64,000 bases of DNA from Ligula intestinalis (Eukaryota; Platyhelminthes; Cestoda; Diphyllobothriidea; Diphyllobothriidae). A program made the translations under genes and the position numbers. The notes below the pieces were generated by a model. It was given only the letters and a program-made list of their open reading frames with translations. It made no database searches and was not told where the DNA came from. The stretch is taken from contig JAYGXS010000008.1 in the NCBI GenBank assembly GCA_036362985.1, positions 25,578,295-25,642,294 of the forward strand, given 5' to 3'. Below, piece after piece: positions 1 through 10,545 of this stretch (its first letter is position 1; every line of letters begins with the position of its first letter).

Positions 1-902
1 ACTGAAGTACATTCTTCTAGGCCCTGGAAAAAAATACAGTGCTGTCGTCCCTGTGGGTGTTGGAAAACTTCTTCTACAGTGTTTGTCATATTGGCCTCTG
101 TGTGACTCGAGCTCGGGATGGCCGATGTAGATGGTTCCCCAGCATGGGCCTCATTTCTGTTGCTATGTGTATTCGGGATGCCAAACCCTTCGTTGTTGCA
201 TGTCATTTCGGTGTTGGACACGGTCTCTAAGTTGGCCTCAGAATCTGTGTCTGCGATCTGGGAGCTTGGGCTGGCAATGGGCCTCGAGCTCGGACTGGCT
301 GGAGTCAATATTTCGCCAGTATTGACTTTGCTGTTTTCGCTAGGGGTGCTCGCGAGGTCAGGCACGGCAGCTTTAGGCACCTTCACGCTGGGTGTTGGCA
401 CAGTCTTGCAATTTTTTATGAGAGCCTTAGGTTTTGGTGGTGGCTCAGCCGTCCCTTTGTTGTCCACAGCGGGGGTGTTCGAATTAGCCTCCACTGTGGC
501 TGCATGGTCAACTATGGGGGCCTGTACTTTAGGTATAGGTACACGCGTAGGTTTCTGAGGTGTTCTACACGTAAGCTCGGCAGCTGTCAGGTTTTCTGTT
601 GACACGTGGGTCTGCTGGATAAAATCTATCATGCCTTTCAATTCTTCCTCGAGTTTTTCCTTTGAAACGAGGGTCTGCAGCATAAACTCCTGCATATTTT
701 TTACCACGTCGACAAGTTTATCAACCTTTGAGGCTAGCACATCATATCCGTCGCAATAGTCTACTACTTGCGGCGGTCGCACCCAATTGGTCAGACTTTT
801 GGATCTTGTCACACACCGTGCGTCAGTGGCGTAATGGTTAGAGACGCGGCCTCGTGAAGAAGCGGTTTCCAGTTCGAGCCCACCTCGCGTCAAATTTTGC
901 AT
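1..902 (-). CDS. Partial LINE ORF1-like protein, runs off left edge
   Basis: The minus strand is open for 300 codons from an ATG at 902-900 to the window edge, with no in-frame stop. Residues about 60-110 form a heptad-like, coiled-coil-prone stretch (ASKVDKLVDVVKNMQEFML). A Pro/Ser/Thr-rich linker follows, and the last visible residues read HCIFFQGLEECTS. That last stretch resembles the start of the nucleic-acid-binding domain in ORF1 proteins of CR1/RTE-type LINEs, which often open with 'vvFfnlpEs'-like text. Other starts are possible: the first 40 codons overlap a tRNA-like sequence on the other strand, so the real start may be the internal Met at 695-693. The long plus-strand ORF at 118-558 is only the antisense shadow. 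The open frame is seen directly; the LINE ORF1 assignment is an inference from overall make-up, and a gag-like protein is the main alternative. Confidence 0.5.
   Translation of the reverse strand, partial: MQNLTRGGLELETASSRGRVSNHYATDARCVTRSKSLTNWVRPPQVVDYCDGYDVLASKVDKLVDVVKNMQEFMLQTLVSKEKLEEELKGMIDFIQQTHVSTENLTAAELTCRTPQKPTRVPIPKVQAPIVDHAATVEANSNTPAVDNKGTAEPPPKPKALIKNCKTVPTPSVKVPKAAVPDLASTPSENSKVNTGEILTPASPSSRPIASPSSQIADTDSEANLETVSNTEMTCNNEGFGIPNTHSNRNEAHAGEPSTSAIPSSSHTEANMTNTVEEVFQHPQGRQHCIFFQGLEECTS
816..895 (+). repeat. tRNA-like sequence (tRNA pseudogene or SINE head)
   Basis: An A-box-like stretch (TGGCGTAATGGTTAGAG, 827-843) is followed about 28 bases later by a B-box-like AGTTCGAGCCC (871-881). 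The acceptor stem and T stem do not pair well, so a functional tRNA is unlikely. It overlaps the proposed start of the minus-strand ORF at 1-902. Confidence 0.4.
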
Positions 903-1537
903 TTGGCTTCTGGTCTGCATAACTGCGTACAACAATTGTATTTTCAACACAAAAGGTTAAGATATGCAGTTTTTGTCTTATATACGAGATAGAAAGCCTA
1001 AGGCTACGCTTTGCTGATACAATAATCCTTTAGGAGTCGAATCTTTTTACTGAAGACGATTGTGGTTAGAATTTAAGCAGCAGAGCTTTGACTGACTACT
1101 AGGTAAATGTCTAAACTTGTAAACTTAGTTCAGGGTTGATAAAAACATGCGTAGCAACCAAGCTAGTTTAGTTTCTAAGTATGCAGTAGGTAATTGTAAT
1201 ACTGGTATCAACAAATGTGATATAATATAATGGAGCGACTCAGCCTTTGTCGTTTTCTCCGTGGATACTCCTCAGAAATCCTAACGAGATTGATTTGGAC
1301 AGGTAGACTGTGTAATCCAAGCCAATAATTCCAGCAGGATGCTCGATTAGGAGAAATTTCCTGGTCGAACAGTGACAGTATCGCAGGGAATTGAACGAAG
1401 GATCGTTGCAAAAAAGTGTGTTTTTTGATCCAATTTTTCTCTTTTGACAATTTATTTCAGTGTAAAACTTGAATTAAGTTCGCCTTCGTGTTGCTCGAAA
1501 ATTCAAACCGCGCAGGTTCAGTTCGACTGTAGAGGTC
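903..1537. other. Unassigned AT-rich stretch
   Basis: No coding signature, RNA gene or recognisable repeat was seen on either strand. Confidence 0.4.
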
Positions 1538-1885
1538 TTTGCTGCATCGGCGAGGGGGTGGTGTATTCAAGTGGTCGTTAGGGAGGCGTGCCTATTTGGA
1601 CGCGCGTGTATGCGCGCATGTGTGCATATAAATAACCTGAGGTCAACTGTGGAGGTTGCCATGCTTTGACGGAGCACCTGTTAGTCAGCGGAACTGTTTC
1701 GGCCGCCAGGATGCCGAAAGACAGGGGACACTGACACAGCTGTTATCTGTTAGCCAGAAGGTGAGCACGGAAGGAGCTGCGAGGTCAAGCCTCGGGGGAC
1801 GGGGACGTCAGAGGAAGGAAGCATTGGAACAGTCGCCTGTGACTTTGGGGTAGCGGGCCTTGGAGAACAAAGCGTGGATGTCCGC
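1538..1885 (+). repeat. SINE-3 family, 3' half
   Basis: This stretch matches 34930-35265 in order and orientation, including a long identical block containing GCGAGGTCAAGCCTCGGGGG and similar flanks reading 'TTTGCTGCATCGGC' and 'CTTGGAGAAC'. It corresponds to the 3' half of the longer copy inside the hAT element. Confidence 0.5.
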
Positions 1886-2492
1886 CACACTATTGAGGCC
1901 CAAAAATAGGTATCAATTCAAGATGGGAGCTAATGAGTTGCTAAGTAACCAAGGGCTCAAGTGCATGCCTTTTTCAGGAGACGTTCCCTCTGTCCGTTAA
2001 CTCGTTCATTTTAAGGTGCCGTCTTTGGTTCTCGTACTCATTTAACGCATTTCGGTTCGTAGCACAAGAAAAAGTATGTTTTTTTCTGATTTTTGATTTT
2101 ATTTTGAGTACAAACGTGATAGGTGAATCGGAATGAATATGGCTCAGGGCGTATATTTGCATTCACCCTCTTTTTTAAAGATTAAGAAGCTCAAATTAGG
2201 CTAAACTGTATTTTTTAACGTCTCAAAAAACAACTGGTAAAAATTCCACCGATGTGTGGATTGTTCGTTCCAAGCAGCGTTTTATGCTGATTACGTACCA
2301 GGTGGACCTTTATAGCGTTGTTTTTAAACAAAACTGGTTCAATACATTTTACTTCAACTTCTCTTATCACATCGAGGAAAACCTTTAAGATATCACCCAT
2401 TTAAACCTGTTCATGCTGGAGAGGAAAAAACGTGGATCGTAGAAGCGAGCATCGCAGGCAAAACATATACTGTCAGAAGAACATTACCTATG
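1886..2492. other. Unassigned AT-rich stretch
   Basis: Short ORFs only, none with recognisable protein content. No repeat partner was noticed in this window. Confidence 0.35.
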
Positions 2493-2650
2493 AAGACAAA
2501 GGAGACTGGAATGCCTACCCCTGACTTGTTAGCCGTCATTAGTCAGCCACGCACAATCCTATGAGGTGCACCACTCAAGGTTCGACCCTGCAACCTGTTG
2601 ATTCAAAATCCGACGCTCTAACCACTTTACTCGAGAGTGAGCCCAAATGC
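2493..2650 (-). repeat. Hammerhead-SINE family, degenerate copy
   Basis: Read on the minus strand this has a tRNA-like head with a decayed B box (near GGTTCGACC on the plus strand), then the family tail GGCTAACAAGTCA...GGCATTCCAGTCTCC. The ribozyme core is broken: the conserved CTGATGA and GAAA are both altered. It is grouped with the copies at 3955, 4170, 15964, 19575 and 47663. Confidence 0.55.
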
Positions 2651-3954
2651 AAAGCCGGACAAGTGAGTCCCGTAACCGATGTGTAAAAAAATAATTCAGA
2701 TTTAGCGTAAACGTGTATGAACAGCTTACTGGCACTCCAAGGGGCTCCCACCTCCTATAGGACCTGATTTTTGAAGTGGTACTTCAATGAATAGTACACT
2801 TGGTGTTTACCAGGCATTAACCAAAGTTCTATGTTCCATATGTAGATGGTACCTCCGCCATTGTTGAAATATGACATTGACCTGAATATTAGATTTACGA
2901 TGGAACTTGAGGCAAATCAGGGACCTAACCTCCTCGATGTAATTGTGTTTCGGTATGCAACTGAGCAACGGTAAAATAATGTTTAAACTAGCCGGAGTAG
3001 GCATAGCCCAGTAGCGCCATGCAAGAATTCATCGCGTGTAATACAATGCAAGGTCAGCCGGCTCATAGCGTAACCTTCTTACTGAATGTTGCACTTAGCA
3101 GGAAGGCAAATACGTCGGGGAAACTGGACGAAAATTGCAGACCAGCCAAAGTTCACCCAAACTGGCAACTAGGAGGTTAAGAACAAAAATTGAAGTTTAA
3201 AAAGCCTACGGGAGAAACTGGTCGCGTTTCTGGCATTCGAAAGCTGAGACCAAGTAAAAACAAAACGACTCAAACTCGAAGTATTGTATTTATACGCCAA
3301 CTCTATCAACAGGCACCTAGACCTTCGCCCCGCGTCACTGAATAAGCAAACAGCACGACAAAACACCCACACAGCGGCCATTTACTCTCAAACGTATTTG
3401 TCAACAGTTTAAAACCTTGAAAGAAACAGAATTGACCAGCCCAAAATCGAATAGCTTGGCCAGTCATTTAAAATGCTGGGCAGATTTTGGCTTTTAAAAT
3501 GGCGATTCGACTAAGTTCTTTAAAACGTCTGCAAGCGGCCAAATAGGTTCCGATGAGCATCTCAAACTTGCCAGATTCTCCCCCGCAGAACCCTAAATCT
3601 TTGCGATCTCGGAAAAGTGGACCTGTGGCAACGCGCCACGAACGTCCCCCTAACGGCTCAAAACATGCACCACGATACGATCATCATTTAAAATCCAATT
3701 CCTCGGAGAGGAAAGACTATGTGTGCGAGTTTCGAAAAAGACTTATAAATAGGTATTTTATCCAAGTATCATAAACTATTCGACTCACCTGTGAATAACT
3801 AGGCAGCCCTATAGGGGTATGAACTGAACTATAGAACTCCGGCAGGTAACCGCTAGTTTAAACACACTAATGTACATTAGGCCCATGACTCGAAACAAAT
3901 ACCATTTGACTCATGACGAGCGTAAAGTTACACTATTTGAATTATGGATAGTGC
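2651..3954. other. Unassigned stretch
   Basis: No feature could be supported. A small ORF at 3553-3774 is basic and Ser/Pro-rich, with no family signature. Confidence 0.3.
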
Positions 3955-4120
3955 GCAACTATTGTACTCCATGATCAAAATCCCGGATGTGAGTCTCGGG
4001 TGATCTACAGCTGGGATTGGGTAAGATTGGCTGAGGGTGGCTAATAAGTCAGCAATGGCCATTCTGGTCTCCTTTTTCTTTGTTGCTTCTACTACATCCT
4101 ATTCTACAAGTGGCTATGCT
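3955..4120 (+). repeat. Hammerhead-SINE family, degenerate copy
   Basis: The tail is clear (GGGATTGGGTAAGATTGG, then GGTGGCTAATAAGTCA and CATTCTGGTCTCC), but the ribozyme core is mutated (CTGAGGG for CTGATGA, GCAA for GAAA). The stem II text TGGCT/AGTCA suggests that a U-A pair closes stem II in the ancestral sequence. Confidence 0.6.
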
Positions 4121-4169
4121 TCTGTCTGAAAGGGCTCTGTAGTGAACTCCAGGGCCCATGAGGGCATTC

Positions 4170-4412
4170 GTGTTCCTTGACTAGATCGTTGAGACCCCTA
4201 CTTCCAGCATATTCCCGATCGCCACCGACAGAAGCAACGAGCCCGTGGTGCAGTGTAAGAGTGTTAAACTAAATGACAAAAGGTCCCGGGCTCGAATCCC
4301 GGGTGATTCAAACCTGGGATTGGGTATGACTGGCTGATTTTCAGTAATCAGCCAAACATTTTCATTTTGGTTTCTCCTGCCTTTGTCGGTTTCACTTCGT
4401 CCTCCATGTAGC
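4170..4412 (+). repeat. Hammerhead-SINE family, copy with intact tRNA-like head
   Basis: The head has an A-box-like GGTGCAGTGTAAGAG and a near-perfect B box GGCTCGAATCC, so it resembles a tRNA with a pol III internal promoter. The family signature CTGGGATTGGGTATGACTGG follows. The ribozyme core is lost (CTGATTTTCAG and CCAAACA). Confidence 0.65.
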
Positions 4413-4544
4413 CAATTCACCGAGCACACGCCAAGTCAGGAAACTGTATTTTGCGCGCTACAAGATCTAAGCCTTTTGTGGCTGCGTGAATTGCACCGTG
4501 CATAAGCCAGCGAGTTCGCAACGTGGATGTCTTTCTAACGTTTT

Positions 4545-5945
4545 GAACTCGTGTAGATTAATTTCCTAAGAGAGCCGAGAAGAGCGGTGAGAGCGGTGTA
4601 GAGTTCATAACATATCAAGAAAAGCTCCTGTTTCCTCACAAGCCGCCCGTCCCGTGTCTCTCGAATGGCGTTTGAAGAAACGACATTTTCAGAAAAATTA
4701 TATAAAATTTTGTCTAGAAATTATTTTCTATTAACTCAGGAATAAATTCTTTGGTCGAAAATTACTAGGTTAGCTAGTTAAGGTCTAAGACGACTGACAG
4801 TCGAAAGAAAAAATATGATACCACAAGAAAATGATGATAATAGTAGGCACAACGTTTTGGCACTTGGTTGGGCAACAGTAGTTTAAGTAGTGCACCTAAT
4901 ACACCCCCAGTTCCAGCAGTTTGTCCTATGGAAACGGAGATGCTAAGGATTTTATGGGTTGGGTATTAGGATAGGCAGTGGAACATACTTTAGTAGCTGC
5001 TATATACATTTATTTTATTGTATTTAGAAATGTTGTAGATATATATCTATATATTTTCCTTATCTGTATTATCGTTTATCGTTTTGCGGAAAATCTGTAT
5101 TAACTCAATGCAGGTTCCTCGAAATTCCTGAAACAATAGAAATAGTGGTTGCGAGGTCATCTGCTTCAACTTATCTGAGGTCTATCTTACTGTTCTGGAG
5201 TTAGATTAGCAAAGTTCACGGCGAGAAACACCGCGCACACCTTCAATTTACATGCGGAACAACTTACTCCCAGCGGGTGTGGGAAATTAATTCAACTACA
5301 TGTTTCCACTTTGCAATTACTTCTACAAATTTCCTTCACTGCCTATACTATTTCCTTATCCCAAAATGCCTATAACCACCGTTTCCGTAGGACCAAATGC
5401 TTTGACTAGGGGCATATTTGGTGCACTTCTTAAACTAACGTTGCCCTTTCTTGATTTTCCGGATGCGTTTATGCTCAATGTACACCTTTACCGCACGCTG
5501 AGCTAAATGTATGTTTGCTAACGCCTTGTTATTCACGGAGGTGTAAAACAAAGTACTATCAGGTAAATTTATAACTCTGTTCTAGGAAACAAAACGCCCT
5601 TAGAAAGGGGTAGGTTTACCAGCCTCAACTTATTCCAGCTTTTTCGGCGTTGCAGTAGATCCGAGCCCCGCCCATCTGTTTGTAGGCCTTATTTTCAGAT
5701 TCATCTCCCGTTTTTGTTTTCGTTGGTTTGTCTGAGGCTAATGTACTGTTCTCTAAGAAACCGCCTTTGTGACTGGGCTCGCCAGACCTTTAGAACAAAG
5801 AGGCAGCTCCTTCATTCAGCAAATGGCTCAGTGTCGAAAACCGAGTGCACGTCTTGCTGAGAAAACAACTCAGACTGATGATAATATGTAGTCGTTTTCT
5901 TAGCTTGCTGCTTGCTGGGGCAAAAAGTTATTTCTTATGCCCATT
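4545..5945 (+). repeat. Tandem duplication, unit 1 (interrupted)
   Basis: This unit is collinear with 6085-6935. Matching landmarks include AAGAGCGGTG, CACAAGCCG, TTTTGTCTAGAA, the GACTGA/CAGTCGAAAG block, TTTGCTAACGCC, TTCGGCGTTGCAG, and a long near-identical end (GTAGGCC...CTTAGCTTGCTGCTT). Without the transposon at 4870-5446 it is about 820 bp, the size of unit 2. Confidence 0.65.
4870..5446. mobile_element. Foldback DNA transposon (MITE-like), 577 bp
   Basis: The element has terminal inverted repeats: it starts GGGCAACAGTAGTTTAAGTA and its right end, reverse-complemented, reads GGGCAACGTTAGTTTAAGAA. It interrupts unit 1 of a tandem duplication, while unit 2 lacks it, which marks its boundaries independently. 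It has no transposase ORF. The internal sequence matches the element at 55091-55650, and the termini match the short foldback at 52107-52256. The target-site duplication could not be fixed. Confidence 0.65.
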
Positions 5946-6084
5946 CCGTTTCAAAAAATTACATACTTGCGTTTTCTGATCGCTTCAAAATTTTCACTAT
6001 AAAAATGGCCGCGAAAGTACCATCTATTTTGCTTCATGGATTTTCCTCATAGACGAAGAGAAATTTTGTTTGTTTTATATCGTG

Positions 6085-6935
6085 AAAATTTATTTCCTTG
6101 CAGAGACGAAGGGGCAAGAAGAGCGGTGCGAGAAAGATGTAGAGTTGATGAAATATCGGGGAATGGTCACGATATTCGCGCAAAAACCCCCTGTTATGTC
6201 ACAAGCCGTCCGTCCCGTATCCCCAAAATTGCGTTATACAAACGGCCTTTTTTGACAAAGAAGATGGAGTTTTGTCTAGAAGTTATTACGTGTTTGCTCA
6301 GAAATAATTTATAGCTACGAAAATTACCAAAGCAGTAGAGATCAGTCAGTTAGGGCCTTAGCTGACTGAGAGTCGAAAGGAAAATATTAAATTCAAGAAG
6401 AAAATGATAAAAACAATACAAATGCAGCTTATTGGTACTTTTTTGATTGTCTGCATAGGCTCATGCTCCATTTCCATCTTTACTGCATGCTGTGAAACAG
6501 AAAAGGGACACCCTCTTACTTGCACGAAATGCATATTTGCTAACGCCTTTTTGTACTCGAAGATGCAAACAGACAAATAAAAATAAATAACTGTCTTCGA
6601 TGAAAAAAAAAGGCCTTAGGAGGGAAGGTTTTGCAGCCCTTCTTCGGCGTTGCAGAAATTCTGGTCCAAACCCCCTCCTAGCCTTTTTCTGATGTTTTTG
6701 TAGACCTTATTTTCAGATGCATCGCCCTTTTTGTTTTTGTTGGTTTGCCTGAGGCTAATGTACTATTCTCTAAGACACCGCCTTTGTGACTGGGCTCGCC
6801 AGACCTTTATAACAAAGAGGCAGCTCCTTCATTCAGCAAATGGCTCAGTGTCGAAAACCGAGTGCACGTTTTGATAAGAAAACAAATTGGACTGATAATA
6901 AACTGTCATCTTTTTCTTAGCTTGCTGCTTTATTT
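6085..6935 (+). repeat. Tandem duplication, unit 2
   Basis: This is the uninterrupted partner of 4545-5945. The last 240 bp are almost identical between units, including GCCTTTGTGACTGGGCTCGC and AATGGCTCAGTGTCGAAAAC. A weaker third relative lies around 20560-20770. No coding content was recognised. Confidence 0.65.
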
Positions 6936-9526
6936 AAAAGCACTTCGAATAGAACTAGGTGTCAAGCGCTTGAGAGGTAAGAAGGTGTCCTATTTTTTGA
7001 TAAGCAATTATAAAGCATATATGTATATATATGGACAGAAATGCAATACTGACAAAGAAAAGGCAAACTATGTTGGATTATATGTATATCTTATAAATTA
7101 TCTTCTTAAGTTTATTTTGATGAAAATTCTTTGGAAATTGATAAAAAAAACTTTATTATTTGCGATCACTGCACGTCTGACGACGACGACCTGGTGACCC
7201 ACTGTCGAAAATTTACAGAATAAATTTTGGTATCCCTTCCTAAAAAACTTCTTCCACATAATCATCCTTCCTACGATACCTTTTTTCCAATTCATACATA
7301 TAACTAAGATATTATAATTATATAATATTATTTTACAATTATCTTAGGTGATACATTATTGTATTATATATATATCTTGACCACATGGTCTAGATAAAAA
7401 ACAGAGTTGCACTTCTGAGTATAAACAATCAACTCTGATCACTTCGGTGTTTTATTACCTGAGGTTTTTAGGCAATATTACGGGATAGTACGTATAACGC
7501 CTGGGATACTACAGCCGGATAACCAGGTGTTGGAATGGAATCACGCGAAATGTGCAGAAAGCTACCTAAAGAGGCTTCTGTGTTTGCTGAATAAAATATC
7601 AAAAAAATTTCCATTTATTCCTTCCTTGATTGGCCTTCGGGGAAGGATAGTTTCAAATGACTTGCGAAAAAATATCGAAGGCGGAGGTTCGAGGAGGGAG
7701 AAGAGAGGATGCGAGTAGACTAATGCATTGCGGACAGGAGAGAGCAAGGGGAAACCGGTCAAATATTTTGACCAGTAATGTTGACCTCCCTAAAAAAAAG
7801 TGGATATTTTTACTGCTGAAAATGGTCGGACTAATTCTTTTCCTTGATATTGGACTATTTGCTAGCTGTATTTGCTTACTGTCAGGCCTCGTTCAAAAAT
7901 TGCAAATTCCAAATTACCACTAAGATTTTGCGAAAACTTTTGTATTTTCTGCCCACCCCATTTGTAAACTACACAATCGCCTTTTTCCTATCACCTTAAA
8001 CATTGTAACTTTAGAAAATTTTTAAATAAGTTCTTTCTATTTTGCTTCATGGATTTTCCATACCTTTAGAAACTCAGCTATATGCTGTAGAAAAGTTTGT
8101 TTAATTTCCTCACTTGATAGAAAATTATGTCTTCCACGAAATTTTCCAACAAATAATTTGTACATTTTAGTTTTAACAAAAGTTTTCTCTTGCAAAATAA
8201 TTTTGAATATGACCTACCGTTAGACTGGCGTTCAGAAGTTCAACACCAAATGCGGTATATATGCCGTTTAAAGAAATTCAAGCATCTATCTATGACAGAA
8301 AGAAAAATACACATATTTTGATAAAAGTTTACAAAGCATGTGAAATGGATTGTAGACTTTATAACCAATACTACTAAATGGGCAAATACAAAGTTTTATG
8401 AGCATGCATTTCGCGTACAGAAAAAATCTCCTAATTCACACAGCATACTTTTGTTGCATGCAATGTTTTAATCAATGTTCAATGCTCTTATAAGTTCAAA
8501 TGTACTTTGTCAAAAAATAGGCCTTAAATATCCCTTCTTCTTGAAAGTTTACATTTGCAGAAGAGATATCTTTCAGTTTTAAAAAAGGCCTCAAATTATA
8601 AAAACTTTTGACACCATGAAACGTTCATTTATGGAACATCGTATAGGTCAGTTTTTTTATTGTTTCCTATAACGTAAACAATATCATTCCCGTCTACTGC
8701 AAAGTATTATTAGCAGCATGTAGTTTGAAAACTTCAATGCGGGTGTCTCGGTCAGCAGGGTTTAAAAGTATTCAGCCAGTTAGAAAGTATTTTAAAACTG
8801 AAATTTATCTTTTCTTCCTGCATATAAGTTCAAGGCATTTACCTTCCGCATTATTATCCGAAGCTTCAAAGTTCTATTACTGCTTATGGGTAAAATAATG
8901 GCAGTGAATAAATCATAGGGCCGCTCACAGGCACAAGTCTCCTAACCGAGTGTCTTAAGAAATTCGTAACGATTGATTAATTATTAGTAATTATGTGTTT
9001 AATGCATGATAAGTGCACGCTAGCAAAAAAAGTAAAGCCAATTATAATTGTGTTGATAAACTGAAACCGTTGTTGAATAGTTTTGGAAAGAAAAAAAAGA
9101 CTAAGAGATCTGTAAGAGCAACTCCTATTGGTTAATAAATTAAGCCCTTACACCAGGTAAACTATAAGATCAACTAATATTGATTAAAAAAGGGGAGCCT
9201 ATAGACCAAGAAAACGACTAGAACAACTCATATTGCCATAAGGCGGCGCCACGATGAACTCCTACCAGAAAAGCTAAATGACTGACATTTTAAAGTGGGA
9301 CGTAATCATGAGGTTACCGCTTTTTGGAGACAATTTTCCTTGACTTCAAAACTCCACAGAAAAAACTGCCCACCGGATCGCAATTATACTCACAAAGCTT
9401 CACCACGCGTTAACTAAGTGTGCGTTTGTTCTTTTAGGAAGATGGGAACCTATTTCAATAACGTGCTGCAAATCGCCGTACCCGTAATCAATACGGCTCT
9501 TGCTGTAAGTTCCTCTGTGTGACACA
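6936..9526. other. AT-rich stretch, (TA)-rich near 7310-7375
   Basis: Low-complexity AT-rich DNA. The ORF at 7657-7923 ends in a hydrophobic stretch but has no family signature, and it does not splice sensibly to the tetraspanin exon at 10392. No repeat boundaries were resolved. Confidence 0.3.
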
Positions 9527-10321
9527 CAGTATGGCGAGTGCTGTATGAAACCTTCCACAATTTGAAAAGGACCGGTAATCACTCGCAAACCAACATTGAG
9601 TAGGGTTGCAATGCTGTTTATCATGCAGTCCAATTTTATTTATTTTCAGTCACGCTAGGATGTCGACGCTGTGATGAGCTTATTTCTGACCGCTGCGGAA
9701 AATGGTTACTTAAATACTGTGCATTTTAATCATTGATTTTGACTGCCTTTATAAATTTTAATATATTTTATGGAAAGCATGCACGAAAAAATCCTTTCTT
9801 GGTTTTATTTGATAGAAAATTATTCCTTCTTTTAATTTTATTCTTAAAGGAAAGGTTTCCTTCGATTTTAAAAATGTCTAATTTTGAGATCTTTACGACT
9901 GTGCGATGTTCATTCATAATACATCCTATTCGTCAATTTATTAATGCTGCCACTGCATGAAAAATGTTTATTGCGAAATTTTATGAGGGCTTTGCAGCCA
10001 CTTCCTCAAACCGAAGGCAAGAACGCGCTTTTCCTCAAGCAGGATGAGCACAGCATTCAGTTTGTAAAACTTGAATTCAGTTCTAGTAGTCGGTAGCTTT
10101 CAAAATTATTCAGCAATTTAGAAATTTTTTTAAAACCGTAGAAAGCTCTTCCTTTAAGAATATAATTTATAGAAGGCGTTATCTTCTATCAACTAACTAA
10201 AAGCGAGGATTTTTTCGTGCATGCTTTCCATAAAATATATTTGTATTTATAAAGGCAGTCAAAATCGATTTTCCACAGAACCATTTTTCTCATACGAGTG
10301 CTTGCAGCACTCGCCATACTG
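9527..10321. mobile_element. Palindromic mariner-type MITE, copy 1 (795 bp)
   Basis: The ends are inverted: CAGTATGGCGAGTGCTG on the left and CAGCACTCGCCATACTG on the right, the latter followed by TA. Long internal arms also pair, for example TTTTATGGAAAGCATGC near 9768 with GCATGCTTTCCATAAAAT near 10218. There is no transposase. TA at the right flank here and at the left flank of the 23664 copy fits TA target duplication, as in Tc1/mariner elements. It lies 70 bp upstream of tetraspanin exon 10392-10545. Confidence 0.65.
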
Positions 10322-10391
10322 TACACAAAAAATTACCTACTCCACGCGGAGGTTACAAATCGCTGAAATTTCCCCGTTTTCCCCGTTTTAG

Positions 10392-10545
10392 ATTGGATTC
10401 CTGGTGGTGGGCATTCTGGGTTTCATTGCGCAAACTTCCATAGAAGTGGTCTTCATAACGGTGCATAAGCTGTCAGCATTTCTGCCCGTGCCACTGACGG
10501 ATGAGGAAATTAAAATTGTCACGCGATTTATTTTTGGAAACGCAC
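10392..10545 (+). CDS. Tetraspanin exon: end of TM1 and small loop EC1
   Basis: The exon lies between TTTTAG and GTAAGT. Its 51 codons begin IGFLVVGILGFIAQ (second half of TM1) and run through an EC1 loop (FLPVPLTDEEIK) to FIFGNA, leaving one base. That C joins AG of the next exon to give CAG (Gln). It starts in phase 0, so an upstream exon must carry the start Met and the start of TM1. I looked for one up to position 1 and found none. Confidence 0.8.

Noticed and set aside
118..558. Plus-strand ORF of 146 codons rich in Leu/Gly/Val
   Set aside because: It is antisense to the longer minus-strand frame at 1-902, whose coiled-coil and linker composition is more protein-like.
816..895. Functional tRNA gene
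   Set aside because: A and B boxes are present, but acceptor and T stems do not pair; a pseudogene or SINE head fits better.
7657..7923. ORF ending in a hydrophobic segment, considered as the missing tetraspanin first exon
   Set aside because: Joined to exon 10392 it would give a hydrophobic run far too long for TM1, and it lacks the usual N-terminal Cys/Lys and Asn pattern.
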